Assembly (NCBI GenBank): GCA_964472875.1
Contig: CAYYMD010000016.1
Span: forward strand, 1 to 55,082
Direction: 5' to 3'
Length of the DNA: 55,082 nt
Origin: CAYYMD01 sp964472875
GTDB lineage: Bacteria; Planctomycetota; Phycisphaerae; SM23-33
The notes under the pieces were generated by a model. It made no database searches. It was not told the DNA's origin and saw nothing but the letters and a program-made list of their open reading frames with translations. Position numbers and translations under genes: made by a program. Positions 44,670-51,748 of the stretch are shown here, in pieces. Every line of letters begins with the position of its first letter. Position 1 is the stretch's first letter.

Positions 44670-45191
44670 TCACCCGGTAGACCACTCTTTTTCCATGTGC
44701 TCCACTATGCGCCTGGCGAGTTTATTAATAACGTCGTCGCTGCCCTGGAAGAAGTCCTCGCTGACGGGGCTGTGAGGTATGTAAAAACCCGCCACCCGGA
44801 GTTTCGGCTGTTCGGCGAGGACTTCGCGTGTCCTCTGGTCTTTCCACGTGAATGAGACGGTGATGGTTATCTCCAGCATCCGCGGCTCGCCCGTGTCGGG
44901 GTTGGTGTTCATCACCTGCTGGCGGATGTTTTCGATGGTGCCGGTCAGGATGGTGTCGGAGCGGTCGCGCGTGGATATTTTATAGGGCGTGTCCTGCTGT
45001 ATGCGCTTGGCGACCGCCTCGGTCAGACGCATCTCCAGGCCGCGGCGGTACACGTCCTTTCCGCGGGTGAACATGGGCACCGCCACGGTTTTGATGTTTT
45101 CTCGGTACATGCCGCCGACCTGGTATCCGCAGCCGCCGAGGATTCCCGCGGCCGCCAGTATTAAAAGTCTCAGATATCGTTTCATTTTCAT
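44670..45191 (-). CDS. lptE: LptE-family LPS-assembly lipoprotein
   Basis: This 173-aa lipoprotein has a lipobox ending at Cys21 (ILGGC) followed by GYQVGGMYRENIKTVAVPMF, the typical LptE start. The fold continues with LTEAVAKRIQQDTPY and a beta-strand region to LARRIVEHMEKEW. LptE plugs the LptD outer-membrane pore that inserts lipopolysaccharide. The second Met (45185) may be the true start, since AGGGA lies at better spacing from it. The BamD-like gene lies 11 nt upstream and ftsH about 200 nt downstream on the same strand. FtsH controls LPS synthesis in enterobacteria, but a link here is inference. Confidence 0.88.
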   Translation of the reverse strand: MKMKRYLRLLILAAAGILGGCGYQVGGMYRENIKTVAVPMFTRGKDVYRRGLEMRLTEAVAKRIQQDTPYKISTRDRSDTILTGTIENIRQQVMNTNPDTGEPRMLEITITVSFTWKDQRTREVLAEQPKLRVAGFYIPHSPVSEDFFQGSDDVINKLARRIVEHMEKEWSTG

Positions 45192-45202
45192 TCCCTGTTT
45201 AC

Positions 45203-46315
45203 TTACCCGCCGCCGTCGGGGCTGTCTCCCGGCCGTTTGGGCTGTGTGGCGGGCATGGTGGTGGCTTCCTTTGTGTCGTTTTTATCGCCGGCCGTGTCGG
45301 CTTTGCTCTTTTCCCGACTGAACCATCGCTTGAACGCCTCGAGTCGGCTCGGCGGTTCGTGCTCTTGGGCGCCCCTGATGAGTTTGATGCTCTGCTCGGC
45401 CCGGCTGGCCCACTGTGTTTTGGGGTACTTGCGGATGATTTCCTTGTAGTAAAAGATGGCCGCCTCGGGCTTGTCGGTGCGTCGGTAGAAGTCGGCCGTG
45501 GAGTAGATTTTCTTGGCCAGCGTGCTATCGATGTTCTCTATGACGGCGGACACACGTGCCTCCTCGGCCGCCTCCGGCCAGCGCTCGGCGAACCACTTGA
45601 ATCGCTCTTTGGCGTCGATAAGGGGCGTGTCCTCGTATTCTTCTCCGCGGTATTGCAGATACGACGCCCAGGCGGCGCGGAGCGCGGCTTTTTCGGCCCG
45701 GGGTGACTTGCCGTACGATTCGATGAAATGGTCGTATGCCGATACCGCCTGTTCGTATTCTTCCGCATCGTAGTAGTAATCCGCCTTTCGCAGCAGGGCC
45801 TTTTGTGCGATTTGCGAGGAAGGTTTGTGGGCGACAATCTTATCGAGTATCGTCAGGCCTTCCTCCTCGGCCGACATGCGGAAAATTTTAGCCACTTTGC
45901 GCTTTCGCCCGTTGAGGAACGCGTCGGCGATTTCATATTCGCGGGCCAGCGCGCGGTCGGAGTATTTGCCGTTGGGGTAGCGGGCCAGTTGCCTCTGGAA
46001 CCATTCGAACGCGTCGTAGTAATCGCCCTCGGCCATCTCCGCCTGGCCGCCAAGCAGCAGCGCCTCCTGGCAACGTTTGTCGTCGGGGTATTTGGTGGGG
46101 AATTTCTCGGCCAGTTCCCTGGCCTTGCCGGGTTTGTCCTGGCGGAGGTATTTGCGCATGAGTGCGATTTCGCCGGCGGGCGAACCCTTGGCCGGTTCGG
46201 CCATCGGCACCCACTTGCCGTCTTTCCACACGTATTGCCCCTCGCGCTCCGCCGCGGCGGCCGCAATGCAGGAGAGCATTAGCGTGGTCAGGATTATCGT
46301 TCGGGCTTTTTTCAT
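45203..46315 (-). CDS. BamD/YfiO-like secreted TPR protein
   Basis: This 370-aa protein has an N-terminal signal peptide (MKKARTIILTTLMLSCIAAA). A possible but non-canonical lipobox is at LMLSC. TPR-like repeats fill about 45-320 (LAEKFPTKYPDDKRCQEALL, YDAFEWFQRQLARYPNG, AISAYDHF-type and IFYYKEIIRKYPKTQW). The tail is Lys/Thr-rich. The repeats resemble BamD, the lipoprotein of the outer-membrane beta-barrel assembly machine, but the protein is longer than BamD (about 245 aa). The ATG at 46315 is chosen because it starts the signal peptide; a GTG at 46342 is possible. Confidence 0.75.
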   Translation of the reverse strand: MKKARTIILTTLMLSCIAAAAAEREGQYVWKDGKWVPMAEPAKGSPAGEIALMRKYLRQDKPGKARELAEKFPTKYPDDKRCQEALLLGGQAEMAEGDYYDAFEWFQRQLARYPNGKYSDRALAREYEIADAFLNGRKRKVAKIFRMSAEEEGLTILDKIVAHKPSSQIAQKALLRKADYYYDAEEYEQAVSAYDHFIESYGKSPRAEKAALRAAWASYLQYRGEEYEDTPLIDAKERFKWFAERWPEAAEEARVSAVIENIDSTLAKKIYSTADFYRRTDKPEAAIFYYKEIIRKYPKTQWASRAEQSIKLIRGAQEHEPPSRLEAFKRWFSREKSKADTAGDKNDTKEATTMPATQPKRPGDSPDGGG

Positions 46316-46377
46316 AAGATTACTCGCGGATGTTTTCCGCACCGCCCATTATAAACCCGCCGTCCCCGCCTGCAAGA

Positions 46378-47148
46378 TTATCCGCTCTGCGATAATTTTC
46401 CGATTGCAAAGCGTGCGGTTTTGGGCGGTTTGCCCATTTGTTCGGTTATGTGGTATGCCAGCAGGCGGTTGACGGCCCGGGCCTGTTTTGGGGGGAGTTT
46501 TACCCTCGTGCCGGCCTCGGCGGCCGAAAGGGCCGCGATGCCGGCCATGGCGGCGCCGTCGAGTCGGCGCTTCTCTTCCACCCGCTGGCGACAATCCTGG
46601 CACAAAAGCCCGCCCGTGCGCGAGGAAAAATACGCCTCCCTCGCCCCGGCCACCTTTGCCCCGCAGCCGGCGCAGGATTTCATGTCCCCCAGCAGGCCGA
46701 CACGCCGCAGAATGCGCCACTGGTAATACGCCAGCACCGCATCGACCGGGGCATCGGCGCCGCCCAGCCGCGAAAGCGTGTTGTGCAGAAGGTCGAAAAC
46801 CTGCGGGTGGGGGTCGCACTCGGCCAGCATCATCCCCGCCAGTTCGAGGGCGTAGAGCGAGGCGTTGAGCCGGCGGGCATCCGACCGCAGGGCGGGGCGG
46901 AATTCGCTCTGGGAAAATTCCATCAGCGTTCCGAGCGTGCGGCCCTTGTCGCTCTCCCGGCCGGTGGTGAACACCAGGTCGCCCTCGACAAGCAAATCCA
47001 GCGCGCCGCCGGTCTTACTCTTGGGGCGCTTGGAGCCCTTGGCTATCAGGCGGACCACGCCCGAGAGTCGGGTCAGAAAATGCGCCACCTGCGAAGTCTC
47101 GCTGTAATCGGTGACGCTTATGCAGATTGCCTTGTCTCGCTGGGCCAT
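46378..47148 (-). CDS. recO: DNA repair protein RecO
   Basis: This 256-aa recombination mediator helps RecR load RecA onto SSB-coated DNA. The N-terminal OB-fold begins KAICISVTDYSETSQVAHFL. A helical domain follows. The zinc finger is visible as Cys159-x2-Cys162 and Cys183-x2-Cys186 (SCAGCG and LLCQDC). The ATG at 47148 begins the family sequence; 47163 would add five residues. It lies on the same strand as the genes around it, with a repeat-bearing gap of about 85 nt upstream. Confidence 0.9.
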   Translation of the reverse strand: MAQRDKAICISVTDYSETSQVAHFLTRLSGVVRLIAKGSKRPKSKTGGALDLLVEGDLVFTTGRESDKGRTLGTLMEFSQSEFRPALRSDARRLNASLYALELAGMMLAECDPHPQVFDLLHNTLSRLGGADAPVDAVLAYYQWRILRRVGLLGDMKSCAGCGAKVAGAREAYFSSRTGGLLCQDCRQRVEEKRRLDGAAMAGIAALSAAEAGTRVKLPPKQARAVNRLLAYHITEQMGKPPKTARFAIGKLSQSG

Positions 47149-47157
47149 TGGTGTTCG

Positions 47158-47230
47158 CCACAAAGGTGCAAAGACGCGGAATTAGCGGCAATTTGAATCT
47201 CGTATCTGAAATCCAGGGTCTTTGCCTCTG
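47158..47230. repeat. Imperfect inverted repeat of the CCACAGAG type
   Basis: CCACAAAGGTGCAAAGAC near 47158-47176 matches the complement of GTCTTTGCCTCTGTGG near 47218-47233 with two differences. The segment between contains TATCTGAAAT, also seen at about 54365. Similar CCACAGAG-type tracts are common in intergenic DNA of many MAGs. Another copy lies at 50099-50128. Confidence 0.55.
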
Positions 47231-47234
47231 TGGT

Positions 47235-48497
47235 TTATTCCTTGTCCGTGTAGTCTTTTGTGCGCTGCACGCGGATGTTTTTTATTTTTCGCTCGTCGGC
47301 GTCGATGATGGTGAACTCAGCCCCGTGAGTCTTGAGCGTCTCGCCGGCCTTTGGAATGTAACCCAGTTCAGAGAACAAGAACCCCGCCACGGTGTCGTAG
47401 TGCTCCTCTTCGGGGATTCGCAGGTCCATGGCCTCGTTGAGGTCGTCGATATACATTCGGCCGTCGACCTCGGCCGAGCGGTCGTCTATGCGGCTCATCA
47501 GGACGGGTTCGGCCCGGTCGTATTCATCGGTTATCTCGCCGACGATTTCCTCCAGGACGTCCTCGATGGTGACCAGCCCGGCCGTGCCGCCGTACTCGTC
47601 CAGCACCACGGCGATGTGCACCTTCCGCGCCTTGAACTCGCGCAGCAGGTCGTCAAGCGGCTTGGTCTCTGGCAAGAAATAGCACTTCCGCATAATCTGG
47701 CGGACGGTGGGCTGTTCGTGCTGGCGGTAATACCGCAGCATGTCCTTTGCGTAGAGAACGCCCACGACGTTGTCCAGGTCGCCCTGGTAGACCGGCACGC
47801 GCGTGTGCCCGGCCTCGATTACCTTGCCGCAGGCCTCCTGCCACGACATCTCCGCCGGAAGGGCGAACACGTCGGTCCGCGGTGTCATGATTTCGGCCGC
47901 GTGGGTCTCGCCGAACTCGATGACCGACTTTATCATCCTCACCTCTTCAGCGTCGACGGCGCCTTCGGCGCGGCCTTCGGTGGCGGCGTGTATGATTTCC
48001 TGCTTGGCGGAGCGGCCGTTCTCTTCGTCGCCGTTCACGCCCAGCATTCGCCGTACCGGCACCTGCACCGCCGACATCGCCCTGACCACCGGGTAGAGCA
48101 CGAACCGCAGGACCATTAATACCGGGCTAATGCTCAGTATCACGCGCTCGCCGCCGTGCAGCGCCCACGAGTAGGGCACGGCCAGGCCGGCGATGGCGAT
48201 AATCAGGGCCGCGACCACGGCCGCCAGTACCGTGTAGCCGATGCCTCCGCCCGGCGCGCCGAAGATGTACATGCACGTAATCACCAGCACAAGGTTGGCC
48301 GCCGACCAGCAGAACCACGCCGTCAGGCGCAGTTCGCTCAGGTACGCCTCGATGCGCTGTAGGCGGCGGAGGTTGTCGCCTTCGCGGGGAGGGTGCTCCA
48401 TATGCGGGCGGCGGTAAACGCCCATGCTGTACCCGGCCAGTGCGAAAAAGCCGGATGCGGCCGCGGATATAACAAGTATCATAATCAGCATATTCAA
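47235..48497 (-). CDS. CNNM/CorC-like membrane protein with CBS pair
   Basis: This 420-aa protein has about four transmembrane helices (to about residue 150) and then a CBS pair (about 205-330). In the CBS part, VIEFGETHAAEIMTPRTDVF is split around IMTPRTDV and is followed by VPVYQGDLDNVVGVLYAKD. A C-terminal CorC_HlyC domain follows (about 345-415). Family members are linked to magnesium or cobalt transport and were once called hemolysins. The membrane part is divergent from the usual DUF21 pattern. It overlaps tadA by 4 nt on the same strand. Confidence 0.88.
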   Translation of the reverse strand: MNMLIMILVISAAASGFFALAGYSMGVYRRPHMEHPPREGDNLRRLQRIEAYLSELRLTAWFCWSAANLVLVITCMYIFGAPGGGIGYTVLAAVVAALIIAIAGLAVPYSWALHGGERVILSISPVLMVLRFVLYPVVRAMSAVQVPVRRMLGVNGDEENGRSAKQEIIHAATEGRAEGAVDAEEVRMIKSVIEFGETHAAEIMTPRTDVFALPAEMSWQEACGKVIEAGHTRVPVYQGDLDNVVGVLYAKDMLRYYRQHEQPTVRQIMRKCYFLPETKPLDDLLREFKARKVHIAVVLDEYGGTAGLVTIEDVLEEIVGEITDEYDRAEPVLMSRIDDRSAEVDGRMYIDDLNEAMDLRIPEEEHYDTVAGFLFSELGYIPKAGETLKTHGAEFTIIDADERKIKNIRVQRTKDYTDKE

Positions 48498-48988
48498 ATT
48501 CGCCTTGCGCCCCCGTTAGCTTCTGTCCGGCGGGCGCGGAAAAACTCCGTCAGTATCGACCCGCACTCCTCGGCGCGGATGCCGGAAATCACCTCCACGC
48601 GGTGGTTGAGGCGGTCGTCGCCGCAGATATTATACAGTGTATCGACCGCGCCGGCCTTGGCGTCGGCCGCGCCGTAAACCAGCCGCGGCAGACGCGCCAG
48701 CACTATCGCCCCGGCGCACATGCAGCACGGCTCCAGGGTGACTGCCAGCGTGCAGTCTTCCAGGCGCCAGTCGCCGATTTTACCGGCCGCGGCGCGTATG
48801 GCCAGCATCTCGGCGTGGGCGGTGGGGTCGCAAAGGGTTATGGTGCGGTTGTGCTCAGCGGCGATTATCCGTCCCCCGCGGGCGATAACCGCGCCCACGG
48901 GCACCTCCCCGGCCCGCTTGGCCTGCCCGGCCTGGGCCAGCGCCCGTTCCATCAATGAATCGTACTCTTCGTTGTCTTCCTGGTTCAT
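48494..48988 (-). CDS. tadA: tRNA-specific adenosine deaminase
   Basis: This 164-aa zinc deaminase converts adenosine 34 of tRNA-Arg(ACG) to inosine. The zinc site is complete: His58-Ala-Glu60 (TAHAEM) and Pro87-Cys88-Cys-Met-Cys91 (EPCCMC). Glu60 is the proton shuttle. The core GEVPVGAVI and LARLPRLVYGAADAKAGA segments fit TadA. Length is normal. It is coupled to the downstream CNNM-like gene by a 4-nt overlap. Confidence 0.95.
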   Translation of the reverse strand: MNQEDNEEYDSLMERALAQAGQAKRAGEVPVGAVIARGGRIIAAEHNRTITLCDPTAHAEMLAIRAAAGKIGDWRLEDCTLAVTLEPCCMCAGAIVLARLPRLVYGAADAKAGAVDTLYNICGDDRLNHRVEVISGIRAEECGSILTEFFRARRTEANGGARRI

Positions 48989-49045
48989 GTGTGATTATAG
49001 AAGGATAAACACTCGCGTGGGGCGGGTCAAATCGCCGACTCTATG

Positions 49046-50086
49046 TCAATCCCCGAATAGTTGTCGAAGTTCGGCCGTGGCGGCTTTGGGGTTGTCGGCC
49101 GTGCAGATGGCGGAACTGACGGCCAGGCATTTCGCACCGGCGGCGATGACATCGGCTGCGTTGGATGCGTTGATGCCGCCGATGGCTACGACCGGCAGCG
49201 TAATCTTCTCCACCACCTGCCGCACCATTTCCACGCCGACCGGCTCTCCGGCGTCCTTTGTGCCAGTTTCGAACACCGGGCCGATGGCGACGTAGTCGGC
49301 GCCTTCGTTAACGGCCGCGGTTGCCTGGGCCGCCGAGTGCGTGCTCTTGCCGACGATAGCGCCGGGGCGAAGAAGGCGGCGGGCGTCGCCCACGGGCAGG
49401 TCCCGCTGGCCCAGGTGCACGCCGTCGGCTCCGACGATGGCGGCGATGTCCGGGCGGTCGTTGACGATGAACAGGCGGTTCGTCTCGTCCGTCAGTTCGC
49501 GCAGTTCCGCGGCCATGGCCAGCATTATGTCGTCGCAGATTTCCTTCTGCCGCAGCTGAATCGCCCCCGCGCCGCCGGCCAGGGCCGCCCGTGCCGTGTC
49601 GCGTATGCTCTTGGCCGAACGGGACCCGTCGAAGGTGGAAATAATCGCGTACACGCGCACATCGGCGAATCGCAGGCCCACGTTGACGCGCCCGATGAGA
49701 CGCTGCTCCAGCGTGTAGCCGTCGTAGCGCATCCGCTCGAGTTTGCGCGTCCTGGCCGGGCAGACGATTTTGCTGTATTCCTCGATTGTCCGCAGCGCCT
49801 CGGTCAGCCGCTTGGTGGCGGCTACGGCCACGTCCTGGAGACTCTCGCGCCTGCTCTCGGTGGGGCTGGTAATCTCTGTGCCTATGTCGCTTGCGGTGTC
49901 GCGCGAGGCGACGAGTTCGCCGGCCGGCATGTCCTTGAGCACATCGGCGATTTCGCTGCGCATATTCTTGGCGAGTGCGGTGATGGCCGGGTCGTTAAGC
50001 GCGAAACGCCCGCAGTCTTCGCACACCCGCAACGCCTCGCGGGCGCGATTGAAGTTTGCATCGAGTATGCGGTAAATGTCTTTCAT
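49046..50086 (-). CDS. thiE: ThiD2-ThiE fusion: HMP-phosphate kinase-like domain plus thiamine-phosphate synthase
   Basis: This 346-aa protein is longer than plain ThiE (about 210 aa). Residues about 1-125 (YRILDANFNRAREALRVCED start) match the ThiD2 domain that precedes ThiE in cyanobacteria and others; some ThiD2 proteins phosphorylate HMP phosphate. Residues about 145-346 are ThiE, with GAGAIQLRQKE, IVNDRPDIAAIVGADGVHLGQ split around VGADGVHLGQ, GKSTHS, YVAIGPVFETGTK and VAIGGIN. ThiE joins HMP-pyrophosphate to thiazole phosphate. No TPP riboswitch is visible upstream. Confidence 0.92.
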   Translation of the reverse strand: MKDIYRILDANFNRAREALRVCEDCGRFALNDPAITALAKNMRSEIADVLKDMPAGELVASRDTASDIGTEITSPTESRRESLQDVAVAATKRLTEALRTIEEYSKIVCPARTRKLERMRYDGYTLEQRLIGRVNVGLRFADVRVYAIISTFDGSRSAKSIRDTARAALAGGAGAIQLRQKEICDDIMLAMAAELRELTDETNRLFIVNDRPDIAAIVGADGVHLGQRDLPVGDARRLLRPGAIVGKSTHSAAQATAAVNEGADYVAIGPVFETGTKDAGEPVGVEMVRQVVEKITLPVVAIGGINASNAADVIAAGAKCLAVSSAICTADNPKAATAELRQLFGD

Positions 50087-50098
50087 GGCGTTTATTTA

Positions 50099-50128
50099 AC
50101 CACAGAGTTTGCCCAGAACACAGAATTT
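50099..50128. repeat. CCACAGAG-type intergenic repeat
   Basis: The gap between thiE and glyA holds AACCACAGAGTTTGCCC followed by AGAACACAGAATTT, two copies of an ACAGAG/ACAGAA unit. It resembles the tract at 47158-47230. Confidence 0.45.
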
Positions 50129-50132
50129 ATTT

Positions 50133-51389
50133 TTATACCTTCGCACCGCCCGCCGGAAGCGGAAACTGCCCGCTCAGTTCTTCTGCCTGCCGGCGCACTT
50201 TCGATATTACATCTTCCCGCCCGCCGCAGGAAAGAATTTCGTCTATCCAGCCGGCGATGGTTTTCATGTGCTCGGCGCCGAGGCCGCGGGTGGTAAGCGC
50301 CGGCGTTCCCAGCCGCACGCCCGATGCCTTCAGCGGCGAACGCGGGTCGAACGGCACGGAGTTATGATTGCCCACGATGCCGGCGTCGGCGAGCCAGCCG
50401 GCCGCGGTCACGCCGCTGAGGTCTTCGTCGCGGGACCGCAGGTCTATAAGCAGCAGGTGGTTGTCCGTGCCGCCGGAGACGAGCCCCCAGCCGCGCTCCA
50501 TCAGGGCCTCGGCCAGTGCACGTGCGTTGGCCACCACCGCCGCGGCGTAATCCTTGAAATCGTCCTGAAGCGCCTCGGCGAACGCCACCGCCTTGGCGGC
50601 TATCACGTGCATCAGCGGGCCGCCCTGTATGCCCGGAAATACCGCGCGGTCCAGATCGCGAGCCCGGTTTTCTTTGCACATCACCAGTCCGCCGCGGGGG
50701 CCGCGGAGTGTCTTGTGCGTTGAGGTCGTTACGAAATCCGCCTTGTCCGTCGGGTTGGGGTGGACGCCGCCGATGACCAGGCCGGCTATGTGGGCCACGT
50801 CGGCCATCAGCATGCAGCCCGCCTGCCGGGCTATGTCGGCGTACACGTCGAAATCTATCTTCCGCGGATACGACGAGGCGCCAACCACCAGCATGTCCGG
50901 CCGTTCCTTCATCGCGAGATCCTTCACGTGCTCCGGCTCGAGCATTTGCGTATCCTCGCTGACGCCGTACTTGACCACCTCGTAGAACTGGCCGGAGATG
51001 TTGACGGAATGTCCGTGCGAGAGATGCCCGCCGTGGGCGAGGTCCATCGCCAGGATTTTCGCCCCGGGTTCCAGCGCGGCCAGGTATACCGCCAGGTTCG
51101 CGCTGGTTCCGCTGTGCGGCTGAACGTTGGCGTGTTCGGCGCCGAAAAGCCGCCTGGCCGAATCTATCGCCGACTGCTCGATAAGGTCCGCGTTTTCGCA
51201 TCCGTAGTAGAATCGCTTGTTCGGGTAGCCCTCGGCGTACTTGTCGGTAAGAACGCTTCCCATGGCCGACAGCACCGCCGCCGAGGCGTGGTTCTCCGAT
51301 GCGATGAGGTTCAGCGTGGACGACTGGCGACGGTATTCGGCGTCGATTATGTCGCTTATGCTTCTTTCCTGAGGCGTGTTTTCGCGCAA
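50133..51389 (-). CDS. glyA: Serine hydroxymethyltransferase
   Basis: This 418-aa PLP enzyme interconverts serine and glycine and charges tetrahydrofolate with a one-carbon unit. The Schiff-base lysine is in VTTSTHKTLRGPRGG. Other family marks are LNLIASENHAS, KYAEGYPNKRFYYGC, MDLAHGGHLSHG and DVAHIAGLVIGG. Length is typical. The start is TTG at 51389, supported by AGGAG 9 nt upstream and by alignment with family N-termini. It is the first gene of the long minus-strand run and is divergent from dnaK. Confidence 0.97.
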   Translation of the reverse strand: MRENTPQERSISDIIDAEYRRQSSTLNLIASENHASAAVLSAMGSVLTDKYAEGYPNKRFYYGCENADLIEQSAIDSARRLFGAEHANVQPHSGTSANLAVYLAALEPGAKILAMDLAHGGHLSHGHSVNISGQFYEVVKYGVSEDTQMLEPEHVKDLAMKERPDMLVVGASSYPRKIDFDVYADIARQAGCMLMADVAHIAGLVIGGVHPNPTDKADFVTTSTHKTLRGPRGGLVMCKENRARDLDRAVFPGIQGGPLMHVIAAKAVAFAEALQDDFKDYAAAVVANARALAEALMERGWGLVSGGTDNHLLLIDLRSRDEDLSGVTAAGWLADAGIVGNHNSVPFDPRSPLKASGVRLGTPALTTRGLGAEHMKTIAGWIDEILSCGGREDVISKVRRQAEELSGQFPLPAGGAKV

Positions 51390-51615
51390 GTATGGTTACT
51401 CCTGTTCTTTTTGGGGGTTAAATCGTGTCCGCTCGCCCGGCGGCAGATAAGATATGAAACGCCAATTCGCCCCGATAATCAAGCATGAAATTTCCGCCGC
51501 CCCGGTGCGGGCATTCTGCCAAACCGGCCCGCGGCCGGGCGTCTCTCAGCCGATATGGCATAAACGCCGCAAACGCCCGAAACATAAATGCTTGTCATAA
51601 AAACACATACCCGCG
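51390..51615. other. Divergent region between glyA and dnaK
   Basis: No coding frame is supported here. The glyA ribosome binding site AGGAG lies at the left end on the minus strand. The part at 51460-51540 would be the place for an enhancer-binding protein serving the sigma54 promoter downstream. A GC-rich palindrome-like CCGGCCCGCGGCCGGG near 51523-51538 is the only candidate site seen. Confidence 0.35.
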
Positions 51616-51631
51616 TGGCACGAATGTTGCA
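51616..51631 (+). promoter_or_regulatory. Sigma54 (RpoN) -24/-12 promoter of dnaK
   Basis: TGGCACGAATGTTGCA is a perfect match to the sigma54 consensus TGGCACG-N4-TTGCW. The invariant GG (51617-51618) and GC (51629-51630) are 10 bp apart. Transcription would start near 51642 and give a leader of about 107 nt. It points toward dnaK. No CIRCE element is seen in the gap. Confidence 0.75.
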
Positions 51632-51646
51632 CAAAAATAATGCGGT

Positions 51647-51682
51647 ATATGTCTTAACTATTTGTCCCACAGACGGACATAT
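51647..51682 (+). other. Two mutually exclusive stems in the dnaK leader
   Basis: TGTCC (51663-51667) can pair with GGACA (51675-51679), with a 7-nt loop. Alternatively ATATGTC (51647-51653) can pair with GACATAT (51676-51682). Both stems use the same right arm, so only one can form at a time. Both lie inside the leader predicted from the sigma54 promoter. Confidence 0.4.
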
Positions 51683-51748
51683 TGATGAGGGATTGTGAAT
51701 AAGACGCGCTAACGCATAGAATTATTTTCGGAAGGAAGGTAAGTTAAT

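Noticed and set aside
50087..50132. TPP riboswitch before thiE
   Set aside because: The gap is only 46 nt and lacks the conserved CUGAGA and ACCUGA boxes.
51390..51748. CIRCE or sigma32-type heat-shock element before dnaK
   Set aside because: No TTAGCACTC-N9-GAGTGCTAA or CTTGAAA/CCCCAT pair is present. The only clear promoter is the sigma54 type.
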